Shown: positions 15,501 through 30,500 of the stretch, piece after piece | How the letters are laid out: the number at the start of each line of letters is the position of its first letter | Position numbering within the stretch: position 1 is the stretch's first letter | Assembly (NCBI GenBank): GCA_030562195.1 | Contig: JAUJPP010000003.1 | Location: 46,878,602 to 46,942,601, forward strand | Source: Nipponacmea schrenckii | Lineage: Eukaryota; Mollusca; Gastropoda; Lottiidae | Direction: 5' to 3' | DNA length: 64,000 nt | Program-made: the position numbers and the translations under genes | Notes under the pieces: generated by a model | The model's database searches: none | Told to the model about the DNA's origin: nothing | The model's input: only the letters and a program-made list of their open reading frames with translations

Positions 15501-18500
15501 AGAAAAAATAACCATAAAATCCAACCATCCTCCTTGTTTAGACGTTTGTATTGTTTAATTAGCTGTATTATAGTTGGACCAGAGAATGAATTTAATAAAA
15601 AAATATATTTATGAGTTAGTTATAATATTGAACTTTTGGACACATCCTGTGTCAACTTTACTTTATGAAAAAAAATAAAAATCTTTTTCTTGAGTGATGT
15701 TTACCTGCACACATATAAAACATAAATGAACAATTACCAAAAGATCAATTTCATGAAACAAAAATACTGATGAGAACCAAATCAGATATGAGAAAATTCT
15801 AACTCTAGTGTTAGTTCTCACAAATATATTTTCAAAGTTTGAATTTAAACTTGACAACATATGAATATGAATAGGTAGACTAATAAGGTATTGAAATGAA
15901 TTGTTCAGGTTCACTGATTTCCTAGATTAAAAAATTGATTTAAGGAAATTATATATAAAGTATCAAAGGGTTCTGAGGTTCATGTGATTAAGTCAAGAAG
16001 AAGATTTACATCATGACATTTTATTTGAAATTTAGAATGGTGAAAAGTTAAGTAGATGTGTACAGCCATTATTGAGTTCTTAGATGAAAAGAGCTTTAAC
16101 AAATTACTGCTATGGTGATGTAGATGACACGACTAAATGTTTTTTCTGCTAGAATATGAATTTTTTTCTAGTAGAATATGAACTTTTTCTTATAGAATAT
16201 GAAGTTTTTATGGTAAATCATCTAGTAAAATACGAACTTTTTCTGGCAGAAGATCTAGTAGAAGTTGAACTTTTTCTAGTAAAATATGAACTTTTTCTGG
16301 CAGAAAATCTAGTAGAATATGAACTTTTTCTGGCAGAATATGAACTTTTCTGGTAGATCATCTAGTAGAATATGAACTTTTTCTGGTAGAATATGAATTT
16401 TTTTCTGGTAGAATATGAACTTTTTCTGGTAGATCATCTAGTAAAATATGAACTTTTTCTGGCAGAAGATCTAGTAGAATATGAACTTTTTCTGGGAGAA
16501 TATGAACTTTTTCTGGTAGATCATCTAGTAGAATATGAACTTTTTCTGGTAGAATATTAATTTTTTTCTGGTAGAATATGAACTTTTTCTAGTAAAATAT
16601 GAACTTTTTCTAGTAAAATATGAACTTTTTCTGGTAGAAGATCTAGTAGAATATGAACTTTTTCTGGTAGAAGATCTAGTAGAATATGAACTTTTTCTGG
16701 AGGAATATGAATTTTTTTCTTGTAAAATATGAACTTTTGCTGGTAGAACATCTAGTAAAATATGAACTTTTTCTGTTAGATCATCTAGTAGAATATGAAC
16801 TTTTGCTGGTAGAACATCTAGTAAAATATGACTTTTTTCTGGTAGATCAACTAGTAAAATATGACTTTTTTCTGGTAGATCAACTAGTAGAATATGAACT
16901 TTTTCAGGTAGAATATGAATTTTTTTCCGGTAAAATATGAACTTTTTTCCGGTAAAATATGAACTTTTTCTGGTAGAATATGAATTTTTTTCCGGTAAAA
17001 TATGAACTTTTTTCCGGTAAAATATGAACTTTTTCTGGTAGAACATCTAGTAGAATATTAACTTTTTCTGGGAGAATATTAACTTTTTCTGGTAGATCAT
17101 CTAGTAGAATATGAACCTTTTTCTGGTTGAATATGAACTTTTTTCTAGTAGAATATGAACTTTTTCTGGTAGATCATCTAGTAGAATATGAACTTTTTCT
17201 GGGAGAATATGAACTTTTTCTGATAGATCATCTAGTAGAATATGAACCTTTTTCTGGTTGAATATGAACTTTTTTCTAGTAGAATATGAACTTTTTCTGG
17301 TAGATCATCTAGTAAAATATGAATTTTTTCTGGTAGAAATACTTTTTCCAGAGAATATGAACTTTTTCTGGTAGATCATCTAGTAGAATATGAACTTTTT
17401 CTGGTAGAACATTTAGTAAAATGTGAAATTTTCTGGTAGAATATGAACTTTTTCTGGTAAAATTTCCTGGTAGAAAATCTAGTTATAAATGAATATGAGT
17501 TAACTGATCACAACTGACACAATTTTGTTTTGTTTTAACTAATTGCAATTATTGAACTGATTCCCAGTTGCTTGCTGTAGATGAATATCAAGATGCTCTC
17601 AAAATCTGTCTGGAATGAAGTGGACCCTTAATGTGAAACCTCTGTTTTCATCACCAAATTGAAAATTGAAATTTTGTTGAATATACGTCTTATCTTAGTA
17701 ACTTATATTGAGAAAAAGCTTCTAATGAGAAGAAATCTTGATAACAATCACCAAAGAGAGTTTATTGGAACTTTATGGTATATAATGTTGTTGAGGAGAT
17801 GATTTATATTAAAGAATATATTATCCAGTAAAAACCTGTCTAGGCATTCATTAAAATGTTAGTCATCTTCAAGTTCTATTCAGGTCAACCTAATTACCTC
17901 TTCTTACTTTGTTTACTAACACTTACTTTTTAATATGGTAAAACATAGTTAACTACTTTCATACTATGACGCAATTGGCAGTAAATTGTGCTTATATCAA
18001 AACAACCAGTTTATATCATATCCATTATGTAAGGTTAAAAACTTCATTTGATTCTTAAGAATCAAAAAATGAAACAATCAAACTATAAATTGAAAATGTC
18101 ACCTTTTTTAGCTCTAAGTATTTCAGGTCCTACATACAAATGTGATGGCAATAAAGCCTAAAACTTTTTTCCTTCAGGTTTCATTATTATGATATTGTCC
18201 TATGTTAGTTCTATACACAGACACCAACTTCTAAGCTTATGTAAGATCTAGCCTATATGGTTTACCTTAATTTCTTTACATTCATAAATTATTTTCTTTC
18301 ATTTTAGGCCAGTAGAAAGATTTCAAAATGTGGATACTTGTTTGTGGCACCTGATTTTGACTTCAACAGTCCATTGGACAGATCTCGGGTAAGTTACTTT
18401 TTACTGTGTTGAAGGTAACCAAACATTAGGGAAAGAAAGGATGCTTAGATGATAAGACAAGGAAGGTTTATGGTTTATGTGACAGATGAAGAGGATTTGC

Positions 18501-21500
18501 CTTGCTTGTGACCCTACATGCGAAGAATTTATTAGAATGCATGAATTATAGGTATAATAAACATGGTATTCAGTTTTCTGCTAGATGAAAAGGAAGTTGT
18601 CTTAATATATCATGTGACATGACGACATGACGACACAATGACAAGGTGTAATGACATAATAGACTCTTAATTTCAAATCTGACCCCATCAATTAGATATT
18701 TATTTTGGTTAGTATGAAATATCTATCAGGCTTTGTCTTCTTCTAGACTTGTTGATAATACCTGGACCAACCAAATTGAATGAAAATTTTGGTTATTGAA
18801 TGAAGAAAGTTCTTCTCTAATGTCAATCATGAAGCTTATTTTAATTTGTGACAAAATGAAAACCCACCTCCTATATAGAAAATTTCTCAATGTGGCAATT
18901 TAAACTAACCAATATGACTTCAGTTGTAAATTCTATAACTTTGCAAAATCATGACATGTATATGACTTCTTACATGAAATATACATAATATACCTGTACT
19001 TGACTATATAACATCTACAGCTTAGATTTAACAAGATACTGATGACAACATCTGGTGCATTTGTGGTTATGATATTTTAGAAACTGATATTTTTTTTATT
19101 AAAACTGGCTCCCTATAGTAATAATACAATAATATCAATGTAATTTTTGCTGTTTTAAAAAAATTATCTAATAAACTTTATGGTACAAAAAGTGTAATGC
19201 TTGCAAATTAGAAAGGTGATGCAAAAATAATAAAAACCTGTTCACCGCTTTCAAATTTTATAATTTATATAACCAACACATGATCATTTTTATATAAGAA
19301 AAAATCTAGGCTATGTGTTAATATGCAAATCAATTGCAAATCATACAACATATAGTATTTACAGAGGTTGCTGGATTTAACTCTTTCTAGTCAAGTAATG
19401 TTTACTTATTTAAGTCACAACTCATGGGAATGTGAGAATTAATATGCTTACCATTAGACATGCAAGAGTTCTTGTCATTAGACATGCAGTTATATGTTAA
19501 ACCAAGTGTTTACCTATTGTTATTACATGTTATATGAAGCATAACTAAAGAAAATGACAGGTTTGAGAAGGGTTGAAGTAGGTTGGGATTATGTGGGTAA
19601 TTTAGTGTAAGACAGTTTTCACTACTTTGAATTAATATTATTTAGTTTAAAGGGATACAAGCTTCTAAATTTACTTGCTAACCTTATATCAAACTAAAGT
19701 TGGAGTAGGCTATTGAATCTGATTTATGCAAGTAAAACTAATACTGAAGTCTGTTTTATCTGTTGCAATAGTTCCTTTTGTGAAGATAAAAGAGAAATAG
19801 GGAGGAAATTGAATTAAAGCTGGATTTGATAGACTTTCATTAAGATTATGTTAATACATGTTGTACATATTAAGACCTACTCAATATACAACACATGTAT
19901 ATGTATACAGTTGAGTAGGTATATGTATATGAAAGCGAGTCACCTGTAAGGGTTTGTCATGAAATTTGCTTACAGAAGATTACAGGGTTTGGTGAAACAT
20001 CCTAAACATCTCTATCTCTTAAGTTGTCTCTCCATCAAAAAATTTAGCTTCCTAATAGTAAAAAGGGTACCGGTATATATAAACATGAAGGTAGTGATTT
20101 GAACAATAAAAGATTAAGGGATTAAAGTGTTCCTAATGGATAAGCAAAGGGTCATATAAAGTTGAAACTTATTGAGCTGGACTGTAATTATAACTTACTG
20201 ACCTCCTCTTTATTTACATCTTCTAATACTCATTCCAGCCTTATACTTCTCATCATTCTATTTGTGATCCAGCTTCAGACATTTCACTGCCAAATTCTGT
20301 CATCGGTAATCAATACTTTTTAAACATCAATACATAAATATTAAAACTGTTAATATAATAAGGTACTAGTACGTATTTAGTTAAATTGGGAGCAAATTAA
20401 TTTAGATGAGAGTGTAAGTTGTCTCCAGGGATCATGATTTGCCCATATACGCCGGACATGACCGACGGTCTTGGCAAAATGACCGCCGGCAATATGCCTC
20501 TGTTGGTCGTCAATTAAGGGTTTACCGGTAATAGGTTAATTAATGAACAATGAAAATCATTTGGCTCGCGGAAACGCTTCATTTCAAAGAGATCGGGACC
20601 GTGTAAAACTACTTACTTTATTTACAAACAATAGCGTGTAACACTTGTCACGATAATCCTTTAATCACTTTGTATGGTTTCAATTGTTTTCCTATTATAT
20701 ATTATGCCGTTACATTCTTATCGGTCATCATTCATTGATATTACCCTTCATCATGTCCATTTTACGATGAATTTGACAGTTCCGATATCGAAAGTAGCCT
20801 CTTATGCTGGTTATAAATGATTGTTTACATGCTACAGTCAAATTATAAAACGATTTCACCGATAATACAAAACAAATTTGAAACAATGTCTATGTTATTT
20901 ATAAATTACATAGAATAAACGATTATCATAAAATATCGCGAAGACTTCAAAATTTCCTTTTTTGTCAAATCAAGGCTTCCGTAAAAAGCGAAATCATTAA
21001 AAGCGAAAGTAGAGTGTACCGGATATCATTATATTAATATAAGAATATTTTATTGAATTGTGGTAAAGAATTTTTATATTGAAAACGGTAGGTCCCGTGA
21101 AAATTATGATCACGAAAAGAAAAAAAAAATCGGTAGATTTGGGTCTCCAAAAGTGGTAGAAAAACCCGACAAAATCGGTAGATTACATGTATAAGATGTG
21201 ACCCTCTAAAAACATTGTTTGAAATTGCCCGAAAATGTCTGACTGGGAAAAAAATAAATCATGATCCCTGGTTGTCTCACATAAATCACATTTTACTTGT
21301 TCATCAAAACTGAACATTGAAAAGAAATGTAATCTTGAAGTGATGTTTTATTGATAAAAGTGAGTGAAAAAGAAATGTTGGCCATCTTTTATTGAAGACT
21401 TTGATCCTGTGTCTTACTTTCTATTTATTTATTGGTTAAAATTCAACAAGAATTGTTGATTTACACGGCTATGTACACAACATATTGATCTAAATAATAA

Positions 21501-24500
21501 ATCTAGGGGTGCGAAATTTGCATGTTTGAAAATCCACTATTGACATGTTTGAAATAATTGAACAATTGTTTTTATCTTGTGTATATGTTTTTTTGCTACG
21601 TTTCCAAACAACTAAGTTTATCTGTATGGTTTGCTTCAAACAACTTCTAATTGAATACTGTCATGCTTTCTGAGAAACTGCTGTTTTATTTGTTGTTTTT
21701 AAGGTCTAATATGAATTCTAGAGAAACCTAAAAACTTTCCTCAATGGGTCATTTCTTTATAATTGGTACCATTTTGAAATTTTAATCAGATTACAAATAT
21801 AACTCCATAAGCTGGTGTAATTATTCTTGCACTAGGAATCTTCTCTCCTTGTATCTGGGTTTCCTCAATTCACTCTACTTTATAATGAAATCATTAAACT
21901 TTTGCTATTTTATAGTTTATTTAATCTAACTCCCAATGTCACTTTAAACTAATAACCAAACTGACCCATTTCTCTTTCTGTATTTTCAGAGATGGCAGAG
22001 AAGATTTTTTGTGTTATATGATGATGCTGAACTGACATTCTCTGTGGATGATCATGTAAGTAGTGTTTTGTAAATGAACTGAAATGAATGGAGTTTTACA
22101 TCCTACTCTTTTGCACAATCTAGTGGTTTTACTGGCATGAATATGTCAAAGAATTGTGATTATGACCTTGAAGCTGTGTTTTAGACAGGATTTTGGAATA
22201 GTCTTTCTCAATAGTCAGAATCTTTCATTGTGAATTTTGATGAAATGCCTGATGAAAATTTTATCATATGTTATGCTGTAAAAATTGAAATATTGTAACA
22301 AAACAATAAGCTTGTTATTGAAAGAGAATAAGATGTGTATTGAGAACCTAACAATAATCTACTATGATATAGTAATTGTTTAAAACATCAAGCATATCTA
22401 TTTACAGGAATAAACATTTCTGTTTTACAAGAACAGCAAAATAACTGTTTTACTTCTCTAGTTTATAGTCATTATATTATAAATAGTCAACTGGATACTA
22501 TTATACAAGGTCACTATATTATTATAGCTGAACTGAAAATAGCTGGGCGTGACTTAAACAGATTAAAAAACTAAGTTAAAGATATACTTCTTCTTGTAAT
22601 ATGAAATGTACTTCAACATGACAGATTTTTAACTTAAGATAGTATTTATAATATCCAAACTGTGTTTTATAGATATATATTTTTTGGAATGAACTTAGAT
22701 AGAATTGAATGAGGTCAGAAGGGACTCAATACTCAATACATAGTTCATATGGACTACTCTACAGTAATATTGTGGATGTTTCTGATGAATTACTTGTTCT
22801 ATAAAAGAACTGTCTTTACTCATCTGAGTAAACTTTGGTTTATGGTTGTAGATCTGTTCACTCCTTAGACTATCACCTGTATTCCTGAAATGAACAGTCA
22901 GATTGTTTATCAGTCATTTTAGATTATAAGTGACAGTGACAAACTGACGTCAATGGTAGAAACAATCTAGTTAATAACCCAATAATTGTTGGTATAATAA
23001 CAAACGTCTGCCCTCTGATTGGTCAGTTAGATCAGGTACAAGGTGAGATAAATTAAGTTGATATTAAAGCGTTATCAATCACAAATAGTTAAATTAATCT
23101 GGGTTTATAGGTGATATATCAACCTTGATAATGGACTTAATATGACTTTCTTATTAACACCTTAATAAGAGATATTTATAATAACTAGATCTCACTGACG
23201 TCAAACATTTAAATTTGTTTATTTTATATCACAAAGATAAAAAAGCACTGATATTGCTTGAGGTGTAACATTTCAATATAAGTTTATGATTTAATGCAAA
23301 TTGATGTCATTTCCACTTGTACTAATGTTTGATTTTTTACTGTGAGCTGTTACATGTTAAATGTTATGAATTCTGATAGTTAATATTGCACTAATATTAA
23401 CACTTTAATGAGAGTGCATTATCATAACATTGACATTGATGACAAACTTTAATTATGCTTATCATTGGCTATCCTTATCCTTCTACCCTCTAGATGTTAC
23501 TTAAATTCATTAGTTTGTTGCTATGCATTCACACATCAAAAACTGATAAAAAATTTGGTGTTAATAAAGAAAGATGTCAGCATTATCAAGTTGTTTTAAC
23601 TGGTTTTAAGGTGATTTATTCACTGTTAAGGTATTATTGTGAGACCTATTCTGGAAAATTTTAACAAATAAGCAAGCTTTTGATGCTGAAATATATTTGT
23701 TCCAACACCCACATGAGAATTTGAATGAATATTACTGTCACCCAGGGTAGTAGAATCCTGAAGTATAGTTTTTGACATCAGGTTAAATCCACCAATGAAT
23801 AAGACTCATTTTGGCCAAGGTAGTATACATTAACTTTCTAAATCTCTAACAAACTTCATACTAGAAATAAACACAGATTGTTATACTTGACTGCTTGGTC
23901 AGTTTTCTACCCTGAATCTAACAGGACCTAATTTGTCATTATTTAACTTGTCTCACTGTGCGTCAGATCCTAAAGATTGACATCAGTAAAAAAAAACAAA
24001 TTATACAGGACACAGAATAACCTAATTAATTTATTTTTTTGTTAAAAAGTACTTGTTTTTAGAATACACAAAAACATCAAGAGGTGAGGTTGCAATGGTA
24101 TAAAACTACAATATAAGATATTCAAAAGACATTTTAAGACATTGACTAATGACTTATCTGTTAAAGGTAGACTAACTTGTCTAGTTTAGATCTGATATCT
24201 ACTACAGTTTTAACAATAACTTATTGTACATTTGACATCACTTTTCTAGTTACGTATTTCGACTTTGGCGAAAACGTATTGTAATCGTTCGGATTATTTT
24301 ATTTTTTTTTTTTTTTTTTTTTTTTGTAATTCTTGGATGAGTTTGCAGACAAACTGGTAAAAGGTGCAGAAATTCTAAATCTACAGTTGATCTTAGAATG
24401 ATTTCTATTATCAAATAAAACAAAACCGGAAGTTCTATCTCTGACAGGAAGTGAGAACCGGAAGTTCAGGTTTTTTTGCTTTAGCAAGTTTATTTTCAGT

Positions 24501-27500
24501 TCGATTTTGACCGGATTTTCAGATTTGAAAACTTCAATTTATTTGTCAACTAACAATTATAGGTTTTATGCAATTAGGTTAAATATTTTACCCACGATTT
24601 GCAATTCAATATTCAAGGGTCATCGGCAAAAATTTCAGACCGTGATTTCTCCTTTAATATAAATGGTAAAATTTTGAAACTTTACCAGTTGATAGGCGAT
24701 ATGTTTATAATTTTTGAAAAAATGTGAAAAAAAAAATTCCACTTCCGGTTTAGCCTCAAATGACGTAATTACGTAACTTCCGGTCTATAACTGCTAGGTG
24801 AAAAGTGAAAACTGTTTTATAAATAACTTGTCAATAGTAATTGATTTGACCTAAATAATTAGGTCAAGCTGCCATATCGGCCGCCATTTTGAATTTTCGT
24901 TACAATTCTTAAATCCGAAATTCAGACACTACTGATAGACCGATTTTGATGAAATTTAGCACATAGATACAATGGATCATTATCTACCTTTTCTTGGAGA
25001 CCGATTTTCAAATTTCGTATTTTTTTTCGAATTATTTAAATTTCAATTTTTTTCAAAATTAGGTCACTTTAACGGGTACGGAAGGTGTGACCCACTTAAT
25101 CTATGACCTTGAAAATTAGGTCAAATAATATTCAATATATTGTCTACGAGTAGATATTTTTTAATTTGGCTTACTTAAAAAATTCATAGAGATAAGTGTA
25201 CTTAAATACAGCAAAAATTGATAATTTTCATATTTTCGCCATCATTAACCGTTACGGAAGGTGTGACCTAATTATTTTATGACTTTGAAAACTAGGTCAA
25301 ATGATATTCAATATATTGTCTAGATGTAGGTAATTGCAAATTTAGCCTACATAATATTTTAAGGCTCTCGAAATACGTTCATAATTGTAATCACTATTCT
25401 AGTTTACATTAATATATTTAATAGACTAAAGATAAGTGTAGAGAGCCATGGATTTTGAAATCGATTTGTTGATCACTTCAATCATTGATTAATTGACATA
25501 AGAAAAAATGTTCAAGTCTAACAGAAAAAGTCAACTAGAGTTATTTTTTTTACAAGGTTATTTCAAACCATACAAACCTTTAAAGATTAACATATTGTAA
25601 CTATCTCAATCTAGATGTACCTTATATTTTGAAATGGCATCTTGAAAGTTATAATTCTTGCAATTTAATTTTCTTAGGTTAATTCTGATTCGAGTTTAAA
25701 ACAAAAGAAACCCAATTTTTTATTTTTCAAGGTCATTTCTAAATATAAATGTCTCTGGTATTTTGTTGAAATCTTGATAAGCCTAGCCATAGGGGATCAA
25801 GTAATAAAATATTTTATGGTCAAATGAGTTGTTATTTTTGATTACTGACCATCCTATTTATACTTTAATAGTTTAAGGGAATTTCACCTACATATTTGTA
25901 TTGAGTATACTCTTATAAAAACCTGTAACTTGAGGATTTTGCTTATAGATGCTTTTAAGAGGTTTAGGTTCCATGCCTTAAAACATACTTCTAAATTTAT
26001 TTTTCTATAGCTACATGAACATTTGGATGTATTTTGTTAATGTCTCTACTCCACTCCTTGTCCATCCAACAAAAATTCTGGTCTTACAATCCATCCAATT
26101 TTAATGAAACTTATGTTTGTGTGGATTGATAAGATCTCACTAAGGGTTCTTCTTGTAGACTCAATTAATGAGATTTCAAGACAAGTTTGGAGTAGACTAT
26201 ATTTGAATGAAGGCTTAATGGGTTATGGCCCTTGTCTTAGTTTGTAGGCATAATATATACATAAGTTATCATCCAATAGGATGGTACTGATTATAATTAT
26301 ATATGTATTTCTTATAAACATACTAGTCTTAGGTTTAAATATATGTTGAAATATATCACATGGTGGTTTGAAGTTAAGATTGATATGTATCAATAAATCC
26401 TGTGTTTAGAAAAGCCTAAAAGAGTTGACAGTTATCAACTGGACTACAGCTATCACTAACTAAGCAGTACATTTTGTTTTTTTAGAGCACTCATTTACAT
26501 TCTGTACTCTACAATTGTGAGGTTACAAATTTTGTAGTACAGTTATTAAGATTCATCTTCAACAAAATAGAACTTGACAACTTTTCATTTTATAGTGCAA
26601 GGTTTCATCAAATAGTTTGTCATGTGACTATTAGACTCTTAACAGGTGTATGTCAACTATATTAAGCTGGAGGAACTAAGTACAAAAAAAACAAAACATA
26701 CTGAAGAACACTTAGTTCAACTTGAAGTTTTAAGTTATTAGCCACGACTATTGAACCTCAAATAAAAATAAATTTGCATTCTATTTTGATAACTTCACAA
26801 ATTTGATGACTTCACTTATTGTGCAGGGCTATTGTGAAACAAGCATATTTTGCAATAAGTGAAGTCATCTAACACTTAGTTTAAGTGGACTTTGATGACT
26901 TCACTTATTGTGAAGGCCTAATGTGCAACAAACGATAAGTGATGTCATCTTACACTTAGTTTTAGCAAAATTGCAGGACTTCCTGCAGAATATTGGAACT
27001 AAGGAAATATTGGTGTTAGACTTTTAAGTTTTTAAGTCTCAGATAGTCTCTTCATTCTTTGCCTTTTTACTTTATAAATATTGTCTATTTCAGATAAATA
27101 CAGTACCTCAGGAAGTAATTGATATGAACAAATGTGTTGATGTGATAGATGCTGAAAAATCTACATCCCATCCCAATGCTATTGGCATAGTAACTCCAGA
27201 AAAAACACATTATATTAAAGGAGAATCTAAAGAAGAATCACAATGGTAAGTAATATTTCTTGTTCATAATTCAATTATAATTTCAAGAGTTTTATAGTTG
27301 GTATGGTGGTAAGTACAGAGGAATAGGACCATTCTTATCTTACCTGGGCTCATTCAGAGATTTGTTTGCTATGAGGCTTAGGATAAGGATATCACTCACC
27401 AATTTATATCTCTTGTTTCCTTAGGGATTTTGTATAAAAAAATATCTTGTAAATTCTATTCCATGCAAATAATTTTTTAACCACAAGAAAACTTTCACAT

Positions 27501-30500
27501 CTGCACAAAACAATGTCAAGCTTCCCACATAATAAAGTTTTCATAAAACTATATTGGGGTTATAAAAACACATAATGGGGGATTGTCAAAGAAAACAAAA
27601 CACAAGTGCATAGAAAACATTGAATGATAAAGTACTATTGACTTAATGCATATAATTACACAATGAACGCCTACAGTCCACAATACTAAACCTTGTACAA
27701 TTTATTATTAAAGTTGACTTGAAACATTGGTGAGTAAACCACTCTATACATTTTCACTGAAATTAATGTAGGTGAGGTCGTTAACTTTTCATATACTTGA
27801 TTCTTACAAATTATCACCTACATACATCAGAAATTGTGAAGAATATTTGAATTTTATAAAAAAATATATAGGAGTAGTACATTTAAGCTCTACAAATCTA
27901 GTACAGTTCTATGAAGGTTAACTTGGTTTGTATCCGAAAAGAAAAAGGTTTTAAAAACTTCTGATAAATACATACATAATAGAATAATACTAGTACTTCG
28001 GTTAAGAAAACCAATATGTCAGCAAGTTTTTATTTCTATATTCTAATTCTGTCAGTCATTTGTCATTCATGTGGTAAAATGTTTCTGTTTGTAAAAAAAC
28101 ATATTTTCACCTTCAATCTTCTAAATGTCATATAATAACATAGAGGTGTTGAAATGTTGCACTGTTTAAGGCATATTTCTTTACTTTTATATATTATTCT
28201 AAACTTTTGCGATCTTTTTGCTACATGAAACATTGCTATTTTAATGTTTGCTATCCATCTGTGTTATTGGCTACATTATTGTCTTAAACTGTGAATTTAT
28301 GTTCAAAGATAATTGTGGGTTATTTTATGTGTTTAATGCAAGATCTGCATTTTTAATCTAACTTTTTAAGGGTTTTATTAGAATTGAACAAATGTGCAGG
28401 CTTGGTTATTAACGGTAGTACCGGTAGTTAAACATTCTACCTCTAGTTATATCTAGTCAACTGTCAGTCAAGATACTACAGTACACTTTTAAACCAGTCT
28501 TCTGTTTAATGATATAGATGTCAAATTTATACAATGTATTATGCTTAAAGTATAGGATACGCATGACCTATTTTAAATATGAATATTATCTATCATAGCG
28601 GTTAGCGGTAAGGTGTGGGTAATCACATTTTTCTGATTCCATGCTGAAAAAACAGGTGTGTACATATTACGTTTTACTTATTTGTTTGTTTTGTGCATTA
28701 ATTAACAAGTATTTAGGTCAGTTAAAGGTGAAGTAAAGGTAAAACTCCTACCATGTGGTAGATATACCAGATAAGGAAGGAGGACCTAAATTAAAGGTTA
28801 TTAGAAATGGGTGTAGTCTAATTTGTCTTGTGTATGTTTTCTCATTCATAGTTAGGCCCTAATGAGTCTGATCTCATGTCATGTGACCTTGATTACTCAC
28901 TGACCATTTCCTAATATGGTAATTATAGTATATCAAATAAACATATATGGTTATTATAGTATATCAAATAAACATAAGAACATATATTATTTATCTTAGG
29001 TTTATATATTGTTGTTTCAAATTTTGTTTTTTCCCTAATTTTAGAATTACTTTATATTTCATTTGATAATATTAATCGCAATACAAATATTGAGAATTAT
29101 CCATCTAGTTTGATTATTCTATCTTGATTGGTTTCAGCTGTTACTTTATAATGATCTCTTTTAACCTTAGACAATAATCCCTCCTGACATGGATTCATAT
29201 TTTTGTAGAAATTCATTTTAACCAGGTATTTTACTTGTTAGTAGAAATTTTACAGTTGAAAGTAGTAGGTTCAGCTATAGATAGTGATATATATTATTCA
29301 CTTTGTACTGTTTCTAACATGGAAGCTCTATTTTTAAGGACGTTAATAAACTGCATGTTCATGTAAATTCTGTATCAAGTTTCAAATATGAAAATAAAAC
29401 AATTTTTCATCAATGCATTGGTTTGTGCAATCTTTTGACCATAAAAACTGCTTCCACTTCATTTATAATATTATTTGGTTAGTGTATTAGTAATAACTGA
29501 TGTTATTGAACGTTTGTAATGCGGACATATTAACAACGTGGGAGATCTGTAATTTAATTATACCCATATTAAATTACACCTGTAATCAAAATAATCAAAT
29601 GCCCTATTATTATCTCCATTAAACAACTCTTCAATAGAATCCCCCACTTGGTATTGTTCTAAATTATAGTGCTGAACTAGATTTCTACCTCATATTCAAA
29701 TAATGAAAAGTGTCTAGTGACAAAAAATATCAGATAACACAAACTTAAATATAATTGTGTCCACATTTGTGACCTCGCATTTTACTATTCTAATGCCATA
29801 AAATAACACAGCATAATACGCCATGCTGTACTTTGTCCAGTTGTGCACAACCGAGACACACTTGCTAAAGTGATAGACAAAATGGTTGACAAAAATAGAC
29901 GGCGACAGGTCCTAGAACTTTATATCTACAATAAACACGGAAACCCTGATGCAGGACTGCCAGTTCCACCAAGTACCAAATAAAGCATGATGAAGAAAAA
30001 TTTAGAATGTAGCCTGCCGGTCATTGAGAATTCTTCTTTAACCAGGAATAAAGTTCACAGAATGTTCAATTCAGAATGACTGACAAGTTATGTAGGATTG
30101 AAATTTTACTATTCCTTGTAGAAAATGTGCATTATTACATAAGTATTATTTATTTAAATGCATTTATAACAAATAAGTATAATGGTTAAAAACAAACCCG
30201 TATCAGATGATACCATGTAAAATTAGATTTGGTATATTTTGATAATTAATCTGTTTATTAAACACCAATCATTAAATCATTCAATCATTCACAGCTGATA
30301 TTAGACAACAATCAAAGTTTAATGATGTTGATATTGTATCAGATCATTGTGAGTAATTAGAAACCAACTGAATATCCAGTAGTAAATACTGAATTATACA
30401 CAAAAACACAGACATTAAACAATTGCTGCTTATAATCATTTGTTTTATTATATACAATAAAATAAAGGTTTTTAAAGCAGGTTTTGAAAATGTGAAATCC

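Noticed and set aside
16525..17046. A 173-codon minus-strand frame of [14 protein letters not shown] repeats
   Set aside because: Translation of the minisatellite units; the opposite strand is equally open and unit lengths vary without regard to frame.
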